The notes under the pieces are model-generated. The model searched no databases and was not told where the DNA came from. It saw nothing but the letters and a program-made list of their open reading frames with translations. 14,089 nucleotides of DNA from Paracoccaceae bacterium. GTDB taxonomy: Bacteria; Pseudomonadota; Alphaproteobacteria; Rhodobacterales; Rhodobacteraceae. The stretch spans positions 20,907 through 34,995 of the forward strand of contig NYTF01000005.1 in NCBI GenBank assembly GCA_002683355.1, written 5' to 3'. How positions within the stretch are numbered: the first letter of the stretch is position 1; the number at the start of each line of letters is the position of its first letter. Shown here in pieces: positions 1 through 7,450 of this stretch. Made by a program: the position numbers and the translations under genes.

Positions 1-246
1 CACCCTGAAACACAATGTAATATAGCATTGAATGTGGCAAGATCAGAGGATGAGGCTGCGCTACAAGCTGATGGGAAATCAATTCAAGATTTAGCAGCGC
101 AGGCAGAAGCTGATGCAGAATTTGAAATAGCTGAGTTGTTTGACGATATGGGAGCTGCGGCTTTGGAGGAGCTTGAAGAGCTAACAGAGTCAGATAATAA
201 AGAAAAAGTTGAAGATACAACAGAAGAAGAGATAACTGAAAGCTGA
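1..246 (+). CDS. rplI: 50S ribosomal protein L9, C-terminal part (partial at left edge)
   Basis: The reading frame is open from base 1 of the window to the TGA at 244-246, so this is the 3' end of a gene that starts upstream. The first residues, HPE...[14 protein letters not shown], match the end of the L9 C-terminal rRNA-binding domain as it appears in alphaproteobacteria, where an HPEV...VNVARS-type segment closes the domain. After it comes a tail of about 60 residues, very rich in Glu, Asp and Ala and probably helical or disordered. Such an acidic extension is usual for alphaproteobacterial L9 and absent from the roughly 149-residue enterobacterial protein. L9 binds domain V of 23S rRNA near the L1 stalk. 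The usual rpsF-rpsR neighbours would lie outside the window. An ATG/TTG start inside the visible part would give only a fragment and should not be used. The main uncertainty is that the N-terminal domain is not visible. Confidence 0.82.
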   Translation, partial: HPETQCNIALNVARSEDEAALQADGKSIQDLAAQAEADAEFEIAELFDDMGAAALEELEELTESDNKEKVEDTTEEEITES

Positions 247-277
247 CAAATCTTTTGTTTAAGTTATCTTTTGACCT

Positions 278-1036
278 TTAGCTTGAAGTTACTTTTATAC
301 CTGAATTTTCTAGGCGTGCTCTCACAGTTTCAGCCAGCTTTACGGCGTCCGGATTATCTCCGTGGACACATATAGTGTCTACCTCCACAGGTATTTTAAC
401 TCCGTTTATAGACGTCAATGCCCCCTCATCAATTGTCCTCAAGATATTGTCAGCAGCTGTTATTGGATTATGAATTATAGCTCCATCTAATTTTCGTGAA
501 AGTAATTGACCTTCGTCAGTATAGGCTCGATCGGCAAATATCTCGCACTTAAATGGATGGGACAATTCAACAGCAGCTTTTTGTAATTGGGTTTCCGCGA
601 CAACAAAAACTGGCAAAGTTTCATCGAGATCTCTAACTGCCTTTGTAAAAACCCTAGATATGTTAATATCTTCACAGGCCATGTTATTCAGAGCACCATG
701 TAATTTGACGTGTTTTAGTAAACCATTTTCTGATTTCACTATCGACTCAAGAGCGCCAATCTGATACAAAATAAGATACCTAAGCTCATCGTCTGAGTTA
801 AACTCAAATCTCCTTCTGCCAAAACCTTTTAAATCATCAAACCCAGGATGGGCTCCAATTGATACATCTTTTTCTTTACATATTTTAACAGTATTTGCCA
901 TTATTTCAGGATCACCAGCATGAAAGCCACAAGCAATGTTAGCTGAAGTAACTATATTTAGAATTTCAAAATCATTACCTATCGTGTAGGGACCATAGCT
1001 CTCACCTAAATCTGCATTTAAGTCAACTTTCTTCAT
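278..1036 (-). CDS. pxpA: 5-oxoprolinase subunit A (LamB/YcsF family)
   Basis: This 252-residue protein has the length and signature of the LamB/YcsF family. The N-terminal VDLNADLGESYG block (residues 4-15) is followed by ANIACGFHAGDP, GAHPGFDD and FGRRRF. PxpA works with PxpB and PxpC to hydrolyse 5-oxoproline (pyroglutamate) to glutamate using ATP in the cytoplasm. The frame is open from an ATG at 1060, but the ATG at 1036 is chosen because the family begins directly with M-K-K-V-D-L-N and because a strong AGGGGAG ribosome-binding site sits six bases upstream of it. The gene overlaps the end of pxpC by 14 bases, so translation is probably coupled. It is the last gene of the minus-strand run and ends 31 bases from the convergent end of rplI. 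The family assignment is firm; the specific 5-oxoprolinase role rests on the three-gene context. Confidence 0.93.
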   Translation of the reverse strand: MKKVDLNADLGESYGPYTIGNDFEILNIVTSANIACGFHAGDPEIMANTVKICKEKDVSIGAHPGFDDLKGFGRRRFEFNSDDELRYLILYQIGALESIVKSENGLLKHVKLHGALNNMACEDINISRVFTKAVRDLDETLPVFVVAETQLQKAAVELSHPFKCEIFADRAYTDEGQLLSRKLDGAIIHNPITAADNILRTIDEGALTSINGVKIPVEVDTICVHGDNPDAVKLAETVRARLENSGIKVTSS

Positions 1037-2033
1037 ACTCATCTCCCCTAATCGCTCCATCTATCAATCCATAACTCAATAAGTTATCAATATCGCTTGG
1101 ATCCCTCGTTAAATTGAAAACTTCGTTTTCTAAATCACTTAACTCATCAGTAAAATCTTTTAAGGCTTTTATTGCCTCATTCAAAGACACTAAAGTAAAT
1201 TTAAATGTCGAGTTAACTCCAATTTGCGCAACTTTATGAAGATCTGCAGAAATTACAGTTGCGATTCTTGGATATCCCCCAGTAGGTTGTCTATCATTTA
1301 ACAAAATCGTGGGGACACCTTGACCATCAATTTGAATATCACCTATTTCTATTGCCTCAGACAATACGTTTAATCCACTTTTAGTATCAAACTTTTTACC
1401 TTGATGGCCTAGCCTAATACCCATTCGATCCCTCGAACTTGTAATTGTGAATTCTGTTTTTAAAAAATTTTCAAATATCTTTTTTGAAAACAAGCGCGTT
1501 TGGGGTCCAGAAATTAGTCGGATTTTATTACAGTTTGTATAATTCCGCATCTTTATCGCTGATATTTTGACATTTACCGGAGATGCATAAGGCAAATAAT
1601 CACCCGTTTTTAAAATAGTTCCCAAACCTGCACGAATATTCCCACTCCGTGAACCAAAATGAACTGCTGTCAAAAAACCTCCCGCAACATGTAAATAACT
1701 ATAAAATCCAGTGGAAATTGAACTTACTTCAATCTCGTCGTCCTCTGACGCAGAGAATACTTCCGCTTGTAATTTTAATACCCCATTTAATTTTATTGTT
1801 GAATTTGCTCCTGTTGACGCGAAAAATGATGGCCTTTTAACTATAAATTTACCACCTGCTCCAGAGAATTCGATTACTGATGTATTTGATTTGTCTCCAA
1901 AAAGTGAGCGGCCTAGATTTAACGCTAGTGTATCAACTGCGCCCCCAGCCGTTAGTCCAAATCTTTGTAATCCTGGCCGACCATTGTCTTGAATTGAAGC
2001 ACCTGGAAAAACTTTTTTTACAAATAAAGTCAT
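1023..2033 (-). CDS. pxpC: 5-oxoprolinase subunit C (biotin-dependent carboxyltransferase/KipA family)
   Basis: This 336-residue protein matches the AHS2/KipA family along its whole length. It starts with the diagnostic PGASIQDNGRPGLQRFGL block (about residues 9-26) and continues with GGAVDTLALNLGR. It then has an ISGPQT motif, a SSRDRMGIRL segment, and the conserved SEAIEIGDIQI...LLNDRQPTGGYPRIATV region. It is a subunit of the PxpABC 5-oxoprolinase. The old names 'allophanate hydrolase subunit 2' and 'KipI antagonist' refer to the same fold. Its ATG at 2033 overlaps the stop of pxpB by four bases (ATGA arrangement), and its stop overlaps pxpA by 14 bases, so the three genes are very likely translated in a coupled way from one message. 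No key motif appears to be missing. Confidence 0.93.
   Translation of the reverse strand: MTLFVKKVFPGASIQDNGRPGLQRFGLTAGGAVDTLALNLGRSLFGDKSNTSVIEFSGAGGKFIVKRPSFFASTGANSTIKLNGVLKLQAEVFSASEDDEIEVSSISTGFYSYLHVAGGFLTAVHFGSRSGNIRAGLGTILKTGDYLPYASPVNVKISAIKMRNYTNCNKIRLISGPQTRLFSKKIFENFLKTEFTITSSRDRMGIRLGHQGKKFDTKSGLNVLSEAIEIGDIQIDGQGVPTILLNDRQPTGGYPRIATVISADLHKVAQIGVNSTFKFTLVSLNEAIKALKDFTDELSDLENEVFNLTRDPSDIDNLLSYGLIDGAIRGDEYEES
1043..1049 (-). promoter_or_regulatory. Ribosome-binding site deciding the pxpA start
   Basis: On the minus strand the sequence reads AGGGGAG-ATGAGT-ATG. The purine run is a strong Shine-Dalgarno match at six bases from the ATG at 1036. It lies inside the frame extension that begins at 1060, which argues against that upstream start. 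Confidence 0.7.
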
Positions 2034-2758
2034 TTTTCAAAAGTTTCCCACAAAATATCATCAGAAATTGATCTTGCTTTATTTTTGCTTACTTGTTCAA
2101 AACGAATGCTATCACCCGCATTCAAAAGAAATTTGGGCTCTTTATTCAGATTAAACGTTAAACAGGGAGACGTGCCAATCCTGCGCCACCCTGTAGGCAT
2201 AGGCGTTGCAGGAAAGACAGTTTGGCGCAATGCAATCAAAAGAGAACCACCTGGAACAGAAGGTTTAACTTTTTCACCACGTGGAATATTCCAAACTTGA
2301 GGTAGCAAGCCACAATAACTACACCCTGCCCCAAAGCCCAGCATCATTACCTGTTGTTGACTTTCTGTATGGCTACTAACAACTTGATCAGATCTAAGGC
2401 CCATTAAATCACTGATTTCTTCTAAATCAGGTCCATCATCCCCACCGTAAACAGCAGGTATTACAAATGATCTTCCTAAATGGGTTGGCGTTTCCAAATC
2501 TTTTTCTAAAAAAAATAATATTTTTTCTTTTAAATGCTCATACGTTATTTCAAGTGGATTAAAGCGCACCATTAGGCTTATTAGAGTTGGCGTTGTTTCT
2601 TGAACACCTTTTGGTAAAGAATTATTTATTAAAAAATCTAATGCCAAGGCTTTTTTATTTGATGAGATTTCAAAATGATTACCAAATTCAATTAAAAGTC
2701 CTTTATCTCCTAAAGGTGATATTCTTGGAAAAACTATATCTTTTTTTTTAGCAATCAT
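2030..2758 (-). CDS. pxpB: 5-oxoprolinase subunit B (AHS1/KipI family)
   Basis: This 242-residue protein has the AHS1/KipI layout. The N-terminal ISPLGDKGLLIEFGN block (about residues 13-27) is followed by the IPAVYGGDDGPDLEEI segment and the VPGGSLLIALRQTVFPATP...GWRRIGTS block near the C-terminus. It is expected to partner PxpC in the 5-oxoprolinase complex. The family's usual GF-x-PGF-x-YL motif is here GFGAGCSYCGLLP: the PGF triplet is AGC and there are two cysteines. The start ATG at 2758 has no clear Shine-Dalgarno sequence. Codons 4-6 are AAA AAA AAA, a run of nine adenines on the coding strand that could allow slippage. It lies 64 bases downstream of rpe on the same strand and overlaps pxpC by four bases. 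Family membership is firm; substrate preference is inferred from context. Confidence 0.9.
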   Translation of the reverse strand: MIAKKKDIVFPRISPLGDKGLLIEFGNHFEISSNKKALALDFLINNSLPKGVQETTPTLISLMVRFNPLEITYEHLKEKILFFLEKDLETPTHLGRSFVIPAVYGGDDGPDLEEISDLMGLRSDQVVSSHTESQQQVMMLGFGAGCSYCGLLPQVWNIPRGEKVKPSVPGGSLLIALRQTVFPATPMPTGWRRIGTSPCLTFNLNKEPKFLLNAGDSIRFEQVSKNKARSISDDILWETFEK

Positions 2759-2822
2759 ATAATTTTCATAATTAAAATAAATTTAATAATTTTAGCATGT
2801 TACAAATATTCAATAATCATCA

Positions 2823-3509
2823 TTAAATATCTAGAACAGATTGCCGTAATAACTTTATATTCTCACCATAAACTTTCGAATTTTCAACAGAACCACCATT
2901 AAAAACACTCGAACCTGCCACAAGCACATTAGCCCCAGCGGCTACCATAATTGGTGCGGTATCAACTGTTATACCACCATCAATTTCTATGTGAATTGGA
3001 CGATCCCCTATCATAGTTTTCAATCTTTTTACTTTTTCAACTTGCGAATAAATAAATTTTTGCCCACCAAAACCAGGATTTACGGTCATTACACATATCA
3101 AATCGATATGATCTAGCAAATTTTCTATGCTATCTGCGGGGGTTCCAGGATTTAAAGCAACCCCTGCTTTCACTTTAAGACTTCTTATTGTCTGCATTGT
3201 ACGCAATATATGAGGTGTAGCTTCTACATGAGCGGATATTATATCAGCGCCTGCTTCCGCAAAGCCTTCAATAAATGAGTCAACTGGGGAAATCATTAAA
3301 TGAACATCCATGAAGGTTTTAATATGCGGCCTAATGGATTTACAAGTCTCGACTCCAAAAGTTATGTTTGGAACAAAATGCCCATCCATGACATCAATGT
3401 GAACCAAATCTGCACCTTCTTTTTCAATCGCTCTACACTCAGCACCGAAATTTGCAAAATCAGCACTTAGAATTGAGGGAGCAATCTTTAAGGTTTTGTC
3501 AAATTTCAT
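2823..3509 (-). CDS. rpe: Ribulose-phosphate 3-epimerase
   Basis: This 228-residue TIM-barrel protein interconverts D-ribulose 5-phosphate and D-xylulose 5-phosphate in the pentose phosphate pathway. The family motifs are all visible: IAPSILSADF (residues 9-18), VHIDVMDGHFVPN (36-48), MDVHLM (67-72), VNPGFGGQKF (143-152), HIEIDGGI (173-180) and VAGSSVF near the end. The expected metal ligands are His37, Asp39, His70 and Asp177, and Asp39/Asp177 also serve as the acid-base pair in the family. Length is normal. The start is the only plausible ATG upstream of the first motif, with a weak ribosome-binding site. It reads in the same direction as pxpBCA with a 64-base gap, so co-transcription is possible but not shown. 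It is divergent from the beta-oxidation operon. Confidence 0.96.
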   Translation of the reverse strand: MKFDKTLKIAPSILSADFANFGAECRAIEKEGADLVHIDVMDGHFVPNITFGVETCKSIRPHIKTFMDVHLMISPVDSFIEGFAEAGADIISAHVEATPHILRTMQTIRSLKVKAGVALNPGTPADSIENLLDHIDLICVMTVNPGFGGQKFIYSQVEKVKRLKTMIGDRPIHIEIDGGITVDTAPIMVAAGANVLVAGSSVFNGGSVENSKVYGENIKLLRQSVLDI

Positions 3510-3514
3510 TTGGA

Positions 3515-3543
3515 ATCACATTTCATTTATTTTAACTTATAAT
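3515..3543 (+). promoter_or_regulatory. Possible sigma-70 promoter of the beta-oxidation operon
   Basis: A perfect TATAAT hexamer lies at 3538-3543. Seventeen bases upstream, at 3515-3520, is ATCACA, which matches TTGACA at four of six positions. The pair reads towards the operon beginning at 3651 and lies in the 141-base gap between divergent genes. The -10 box is convincing and the -35 is weak. Confidence 0.35.
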
Positions 3544-3577
3544 ACAGGAAACCCAAGAATTGTGAAAATAAAATTAC

Positions 3578-3590
3578 CGCTACGTTAGCG
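3578..3590. promoter_or_regulatory. Short perfect inverted repeat, candidate operator
   Basis: CGCTA-CGT-TAGCG is a perfect five-base inverted repeat with a three-base spacer. It sits about 35 bases after the candidate -10 box and about 45 bases before the ribosome-binding site of the operon. Its GC content contrasts with the AT-rich spacer around it. Position and symmetry suit a repressor site (for example for a TetR-type regulator of acyl-CoA metabolism), but no such regulator is encoded in the window and chance is not excluded. Confidence 0.3.
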
Positions 3591-3650
3591 AACTAAAAGT
3601 TTGTACTCAATAAGTGTCCCAGCTATTCAAAAGTAAGGAGGAGATAGTTC

Positions 3651-4118
3651 ATGTCCAGAGTAGAAACAGTTTTCCAATCTCAGTTAAGGCAAGTTGGCTC
3701 AGAAGTTGGAACCTCCCCATGGGTAAAAGTCGATCAAAATATGATTGACAAATTTGCCGATGTCACTTTGGACCCTCAGTTTATTCATATTGATGCAGAA
3801 CGTGCAAAAACAGAAACACCATTTGGTGGAACAATTGCTCATGGTTTTTTAAGCCTGTCTCTTGCTTCAAAATTTGCAATTGACACTTTTCCTCCAGAAC
3901 CTGGTCAAGTAATGAGTATAAACTACGGACTAAACAAAGTTAGATTTTTAAATCCTGTAAAAACTGGTGCCCGAATTAGGGGTCGCTTCACAATGAACAG
4001 TGTAATAAGGAAATCAGAACTTCAAATATTAAGAGAATTAGGATTAACTATAGAAATTGAAAATGAGCCAACACCAGCACTATACGCTGAGTGGTTGGGC
4101 TTAGCAATTTTTGGATAA
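3651..4118 (+). CDS. MaoC/NodN-family hotdog dehydratase (R-type enoyl-CoA hydratase-like)
   Basis: This 155-residue single-hotdog protein has the hydratase-2 signature. [14 protein letters not shown] (residues 35-48) is followed by the [17 protein letters not shown] segment and [22 protein letters not shown]. Asp41 and His46 form the expected D-x4-H catalytic pair. The overall pattern is that of the NodN-like/HtdZ-like MaoC subgroup, which hydrates trans-2-enoyl-CoA to (R)-3-hydroxyacyl-CoA. A strong AAGGAGGAGA ribosome-binding site (about 3634-3643) precedes the ATG and fixes the start. It is the first gene of the five-gene operon, with a 10-base gap to the thiolase. A (S)-specific hydratase domain is encoded two genes downstream, so this enzyme's exact role may be side-chain- or stereochemistry-specific, an accessory hydration step, or a link to polyhydroxyalkanoate precursors. 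That is inference. Confidence 0.85.
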   Translation: MSRVETVFQSQLRQVGSEVGTSPWVKVDQNMIDKFADVTLDPQFIHIDAERAKTETPFGGTIAHGFLSLSLASKFAIDTFPPEPGQVMSINYGLNKVRFLNPVKTGARIRGRFTMNSVIRKSELQILRELGLTIEIENEPTPALYAEWLGLAIFG

Positions 4119-4128
4119 AGGAAACAAA

Positions 4129-5334
4129 ATGTCAAATGATGTAGTTATCGTCGCAACAGCTCGAACTCCAATCGCAAAAGCTTATCGAGGCGCATTTAAT
4201 GATACACAACCCCAAGAATTGATGGGGCACGCAATTAAACAAGCAATAACACGTGCTAGAATTGAAGGTGATGAAATTGAAGATGTGCACATCGGTGCTG
4301 CCTTACAGCAAGGAAGCACGGGAGGAAATATAGCAAGGCAGTCGGCGATTAGAGCTGGATTACCTACATCTGTCCCAGGTATGTCAGTAGATAGACAATG
4401 TTCAAGTGGTTTAATGACGATTGCATCAATTGCAGGCAGAATAAAAAACGGCGAGATTAATATTGGCATCGCTGGTGGTGTGGAAAGCGTTTCGTTAGTA
4501 CAAAATGATAAAATGAATAATTTTCGATCAAAAGATCCATGGAATATTAAAAACCGCCCAGATCTTTACATGAGTATGTTAGAAACTGCAGAAGTAGTAG
4601 CGGAGAGATACGGTGTTACCAGAGAGCAACAAGATATTTATGCTTGCGAAAGTCATAGAAGAACAGCTTTGGCACAATCAACTGGAAGGTTGGCAAACGA
4701 AATTGCTCCTCTAACAACGATAAAGAAAGTTCAAGATCGTGAAACAAAAGAAATTAGTGATGTTGAAGTGAGACTCGAAAACGATGAGGGCCTCAGAGCA
4801 AGCACGAGTATTGATAGCCTAGCTGGTTTGCAGCCCGTATTTGCCGATGGGCTATCCATTCAACAAGGCAAGTACATTACAGCAGGGAATGCTTCACAAC
4901 TTTCAGATGGAGCAGCAGCTCTCGTATTGATGAGCGAGAAAGTGGCAGCATCAAAGGGATTGGAACCATTAGGAGTTTATCGAGGAATTGCTGTTGCTGG
5001 TTGTGATCCAGACGAAATGGGCATTGGGCCAGTATTCGCAGTACCTGATCTGTTAAGAAAACAAGGCTTATCAATAGAAGATATTGACATGTGGGAGCTA
5101 AATGAAGCCTTTGCCTCACAATGTCTTTATTGCAGAGATCGACTAGGAATAGATCCAGAAAAATATAATACCAATGGAGGCGCTATTGCAGTGGGCCATC
5201 CATACGGGATGTCCGGGGCTAGAATGGCTAGTCATGTGTTACACGAAGGCAAAAGAACCAACATTAAATTGGGCGTTGTTTCGATGTGTATTGGTGGTGG
5301 CATGGGCGCCGCCGGCTTGTTTGAATTAAACTAA
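4129..5334 (+). CDS. Acetyl-CoA acyltransferase (3-ketoacyl-CoA thiolase)
   Basis: This 401-residue thiolase carries all catalytic landmarks: nucleophile Cys91 in [10 protein letters not shown], the NEAFA motif, His357 in [16 protein letters not shown], and Cys387 in [15 protein letters not shown]. It should cleave 3-ketoacyl-CoA with CoA to acetyl-CoA and a shortened acyl-CoA, the last step of beta-oxidation. The frame is open from a TTG at 4111 that would overlap the upstream gene. The ATG at 4129 is preferred because the thiolase fold begins right after it ([14 protein letters not shown]) and an AAAGGA ribosome-binding site lies about seven bases upstream. It resembles the thiolase of pim-type dicarboxylate clusters (PimB) as much as FadA/FadI, so no symbol is given. 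Gaps to both neighbours are 10 bases. Confidence 0.94.
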   Translation: MSNDVVIVATARTPIAKAYRGAFNDTQPQELMGHAIKQAITRARIEGDEIEDVHIGAALQQGSTGGNIARQSAIRAGLPTSVPGMSVDRQCSSGLMTIASIAGRIKNGEINIGIAGGVESVSLVQNDKMNNFRSKDPWNIKNRPDLYMSMLETAEVVAERYGVTREQQDIYACESHRRTALAQSTGRLANEIAPLTTIKKVQDRETKEISDVEVRLENDEGLRASTSIDSLAGLQPVFADGLSIQQGKYITAGNASQLSDGAAALVLMSEKVAASKGLEPLGVYRGIAVAGCDPDEMGIGPVFAVPDLLRKQGLSIEDIDMWELNEAFASQCLYCRDRLGIDPEKYNTNGGAIAVGHPYGMSGARMASHVLHEGKRTNIKLGVVSMCIGGGMGAAGLFELN

Positions 5335-5344
5335 AGGAAAAATA

Positions 5345-7441
5345 ATGTCGAACGTAATTTCTTTTGAAGTTGTTGAAAATACTGCAGTAATCACATTCAA
5401 CAATCCACCTGTAAATGCCTTGGGTCATGCCGTACGCAGCGGTATAGTTGACGCACTTGATAAGGCGAATAATAATGTAAATGTGAAAGCAATAATTTTG
5501 ATTGGTGGTGGAAGAACTTTTCCCGCTGGTGCAGATATTACAGAATTTGGTGGACCCTTGCTAGAGCCAGGCTTGCCCGAAGTAGTAAATCTTATTGAAA
5601 ATCAAACATTACCAGTAATAGCTGCAATCCATGGAACAGCATTAGGGGGTGGTTTGGAAATAGCTCTTGGTGCCAATTTTAGAATTGCAACGAAAGAAGC
5701 AAAAATAGGCCTTCCAGAAGTTCATCTTGGCCTTTTACCAGGTGCAGGTGGAACACAAAGATTTCCAAGAATCGCTGGAGCTAAAGCATCAATTGAACTT
5801 ATGACATCAGGGACACCAATAAGAGCATCAGCAGCACACAAGCTTGGTGTCATTGACAAGATTGCAAATGATAATCTTTTAGATTCGGCTTTGAGTTATT
5901 CTAACACAATAATTCAAAACAAATTACCTGCTGTCAAAACTTCTGAAAGAACAGACGGGCTACAAGACAAAAAGAGTAATAAAGAAGCAATTGAAAATGC
6001 AAGAAATGCATTGAAATCTAAAGCAGGCGGCCTGCACTCACCATTTAGAATTGTCGATTGTATCGAAAAAGCATTAAACTCTTCCATAATTGAAGGGCTT
6101 AAATATGAAAGAGATGCGTTTATAGATTGCTTAAACACACCGCAGCGCGAGGGTTTGGTGCATGCATTTTTTGCAGAAAGGAAGAGTTCCAAAGTACCTG
6201 AGGCCGGTAGAGCAGCTCCAAGGCAGCTAGAACATTTAGGAGTTATTGGTGGTGGCACAATGGGCAGTGGTATCACCCTGGCTGCTTTAAAATCTGGTAT
6301 GCAGGTCACAATGGTAGAACAAGACTCTGGCAGTATAGCTAGGGGCATTCAGAACGTTGAGAAAGTTTTAGACCGAGACATCTCAAAAGGGCGATTAGAT
6401 TTAAGTGGTAAAGCAGAAATTATGGGTCGATATACTCCTACAACCGATTTTCAAAATATTGCTGAGGTGGATATGGTCATAGAAGCTGTTTTTGAGGAAA
6501 TGGAAGTGAAAAAAGCTGTTTTTAAAAAATTAGACAATGTTGTTAGACAAGGTGCTGTATTGGCATCAAATACAAGTTACTTGGATATTGATGAAATTGC
6601 TTCTGCCACCAAACGACCTCGCGACGTAATTGGACTTCATTTCTTTTCTCCCGCAAACATAATGAAGTTACTAGAGATTGTGATTCCATCAAATCCTTAT
6701 GATGATGTGGTTGCAACTGGTTTCTTACTAGCAAAGAAAATGCGTAAAGTTCCAGTAAGAGCAGGGAATTGCCATGGTTTTATAGGAAATAGGATACTAT
6801 CTATTTATGGAGAGCTTGCAGCATATTTAGTAGAAGATGGCGCCACACCAGAACAAGTAGATACTGCTGTAAGGAATTTTGGATATCCTATGGGACCATA
6901 TCAAATGTTTGATATGGCTGGGCTGGATATTGGTTGGGCTAATCGAAAAGCTGGAGCATCTAGTCGAGACCCAAAAAGAAGATATGTAAGCATTGCTGAT
7001 CGCATTTGTGAAAACGGATGGTTTGGACAAAAAACTGGAAAAGGATTCTATGAATATCCCGAAGGCATAAGGTTTGGTGTTGAAAATCCAGACCTAAAAC
7101 AAATAATAGAAACGGAGAGATCAAAAAAGAATATTATTCCAAAACAATTTTCTGAACAAGAAATCATGCGACGTTATATGGCTGCAATGATTAATGAAGC
7201 CGCAGACGTGGTTCATGAAGGAATAGCGCTGAGGCCATCAGATGTGGATGTAACATTACTGTACGGATACGGTTTTCCAAGATATCGGGGAGGGCCACTA
7301 AAATATGCTGATATGTATGGCTTGGAAAAGCTTGCAGAGGATATTAAAGAATTTGAGAAAGAAGATCCAATTTTTTGGAAACTGTCGCCGTTAATTGAAA
7401 AACTTATCAAAGAGAATAAAAATTTTGATAGCTTAAATTGA
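5345..7441 (+). CDS. Fused enoyl-CoA hydratase / 3-hydroxyacyl-CoA dehydrogenase
   Basis: This 698-residue protein combines two beta-oxidation activities. Residues 1 to about 190 form a crotonase domain with the oxyanion-hole segment PAGADITEF, and both acidic catalytic residues are present: Glu105 in GGGLEIAL and Glu125 in GLPEVHLG. After a linker, an NAD-binding Rossmann domain starts near residue 297 (GVIGGGTMGSG). It carries the catalytic-His motif GLHFFSP (His about 432) and NCHGFIGNR, followed by two helical dehydrogenase C-terminal domains ending at about 690. It should hydrate 2-enoyl-CoA and oxidise (S)-3-hydroxyacyl-CoA with NAD. The architecture is that of FadJ/FadB, peroxisomal multifunctional enzyme 1 and PimF; the length and gene neighbours fit PimF best. 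The start has a clear AAAGGA site. Chain-length and substrate preference cannot be read from the sequence. Confidence 0.94.
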   Translation: MSNVISFEVVENTAVITFNNPPVNALGHAVRSGIVDALDKANNNVNVKAIILIGGGRTFPAGADITEFGGPLLEPGLPEVVNLIENQTLPVIAAIHGTALGGGLEIALGANFRIATKEAKIGLPEVHLGLLPGAGGTQRFPRIAGAKASIELMTSGTPIRASAAHKLGVIDKIANDNLLDSALSYSNTIIQNKLPAVKTSERTDGLQDKKSNKEAIENARNALKSKAGGLHSPFRIVDCIEKALNSSIIEGLKYERDAFIDCLNTPQREGLVHAFFAERKSSKVPEAGRAAPRQLEHLGVIGGGTMGSGITLAALKSGMQVTMVEQDSGSIARGIQNVEKVLDRDISKGRLDLSGKAEIMGRYTPTTDFQNIAEVDMVIEAVFEEMEVKKAVFKKLDNVVRQGAVLASNTSYLDIDEIASATKRPRDVIGLHFFSPANIMKLLEIVIPSNPYDDVVATGFLLAKKMRKVPVRAGNCHGFIGNRILSIYGELAAYLVEDGATPEQVDTAVRNFGYPMGPYQMFDMAGLDIGWANRKAGASSRDPKRRYVSIADRICENGWFGQKTGKGFYEYPEGIRFGVENPDLKQIIETERSKKNIIPKQFSEQEIMRRYMAAMINEAADVVHEGIALRPSDVDVTLLYGYGFPRYRGGPLKYADMYGLEKLAEDIKEFEKEDPIFWKLSPLIEKLIKENKNFDSLN

Positions 7442-7450
7442 GTAAAAAAT

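Noticed and set aside
1037..1060. Upstream ATG start for pxpA at 1060
   Set aside because: The strong ribosome-binding site lies downstream of this ATG and points to 1036, where the family's conserved N-terminus begins.
4111..4128. Upstream TTG start for the thiolase, overlapping the MaoC gene
   Set aside because: The ATG at 4129 has a properly spaced ribosome-binding site and matches the family start; the extra residues are not conserved thiolase sequence.
5914..6348. Minus-strand open frame of 144 codons inside the fused hydratase/dehydrogenase gene
   Set aside because: The plus strand encodes a complete, motif-bearing enzyme here. The reverse frame is a shadow produced by codon bias.
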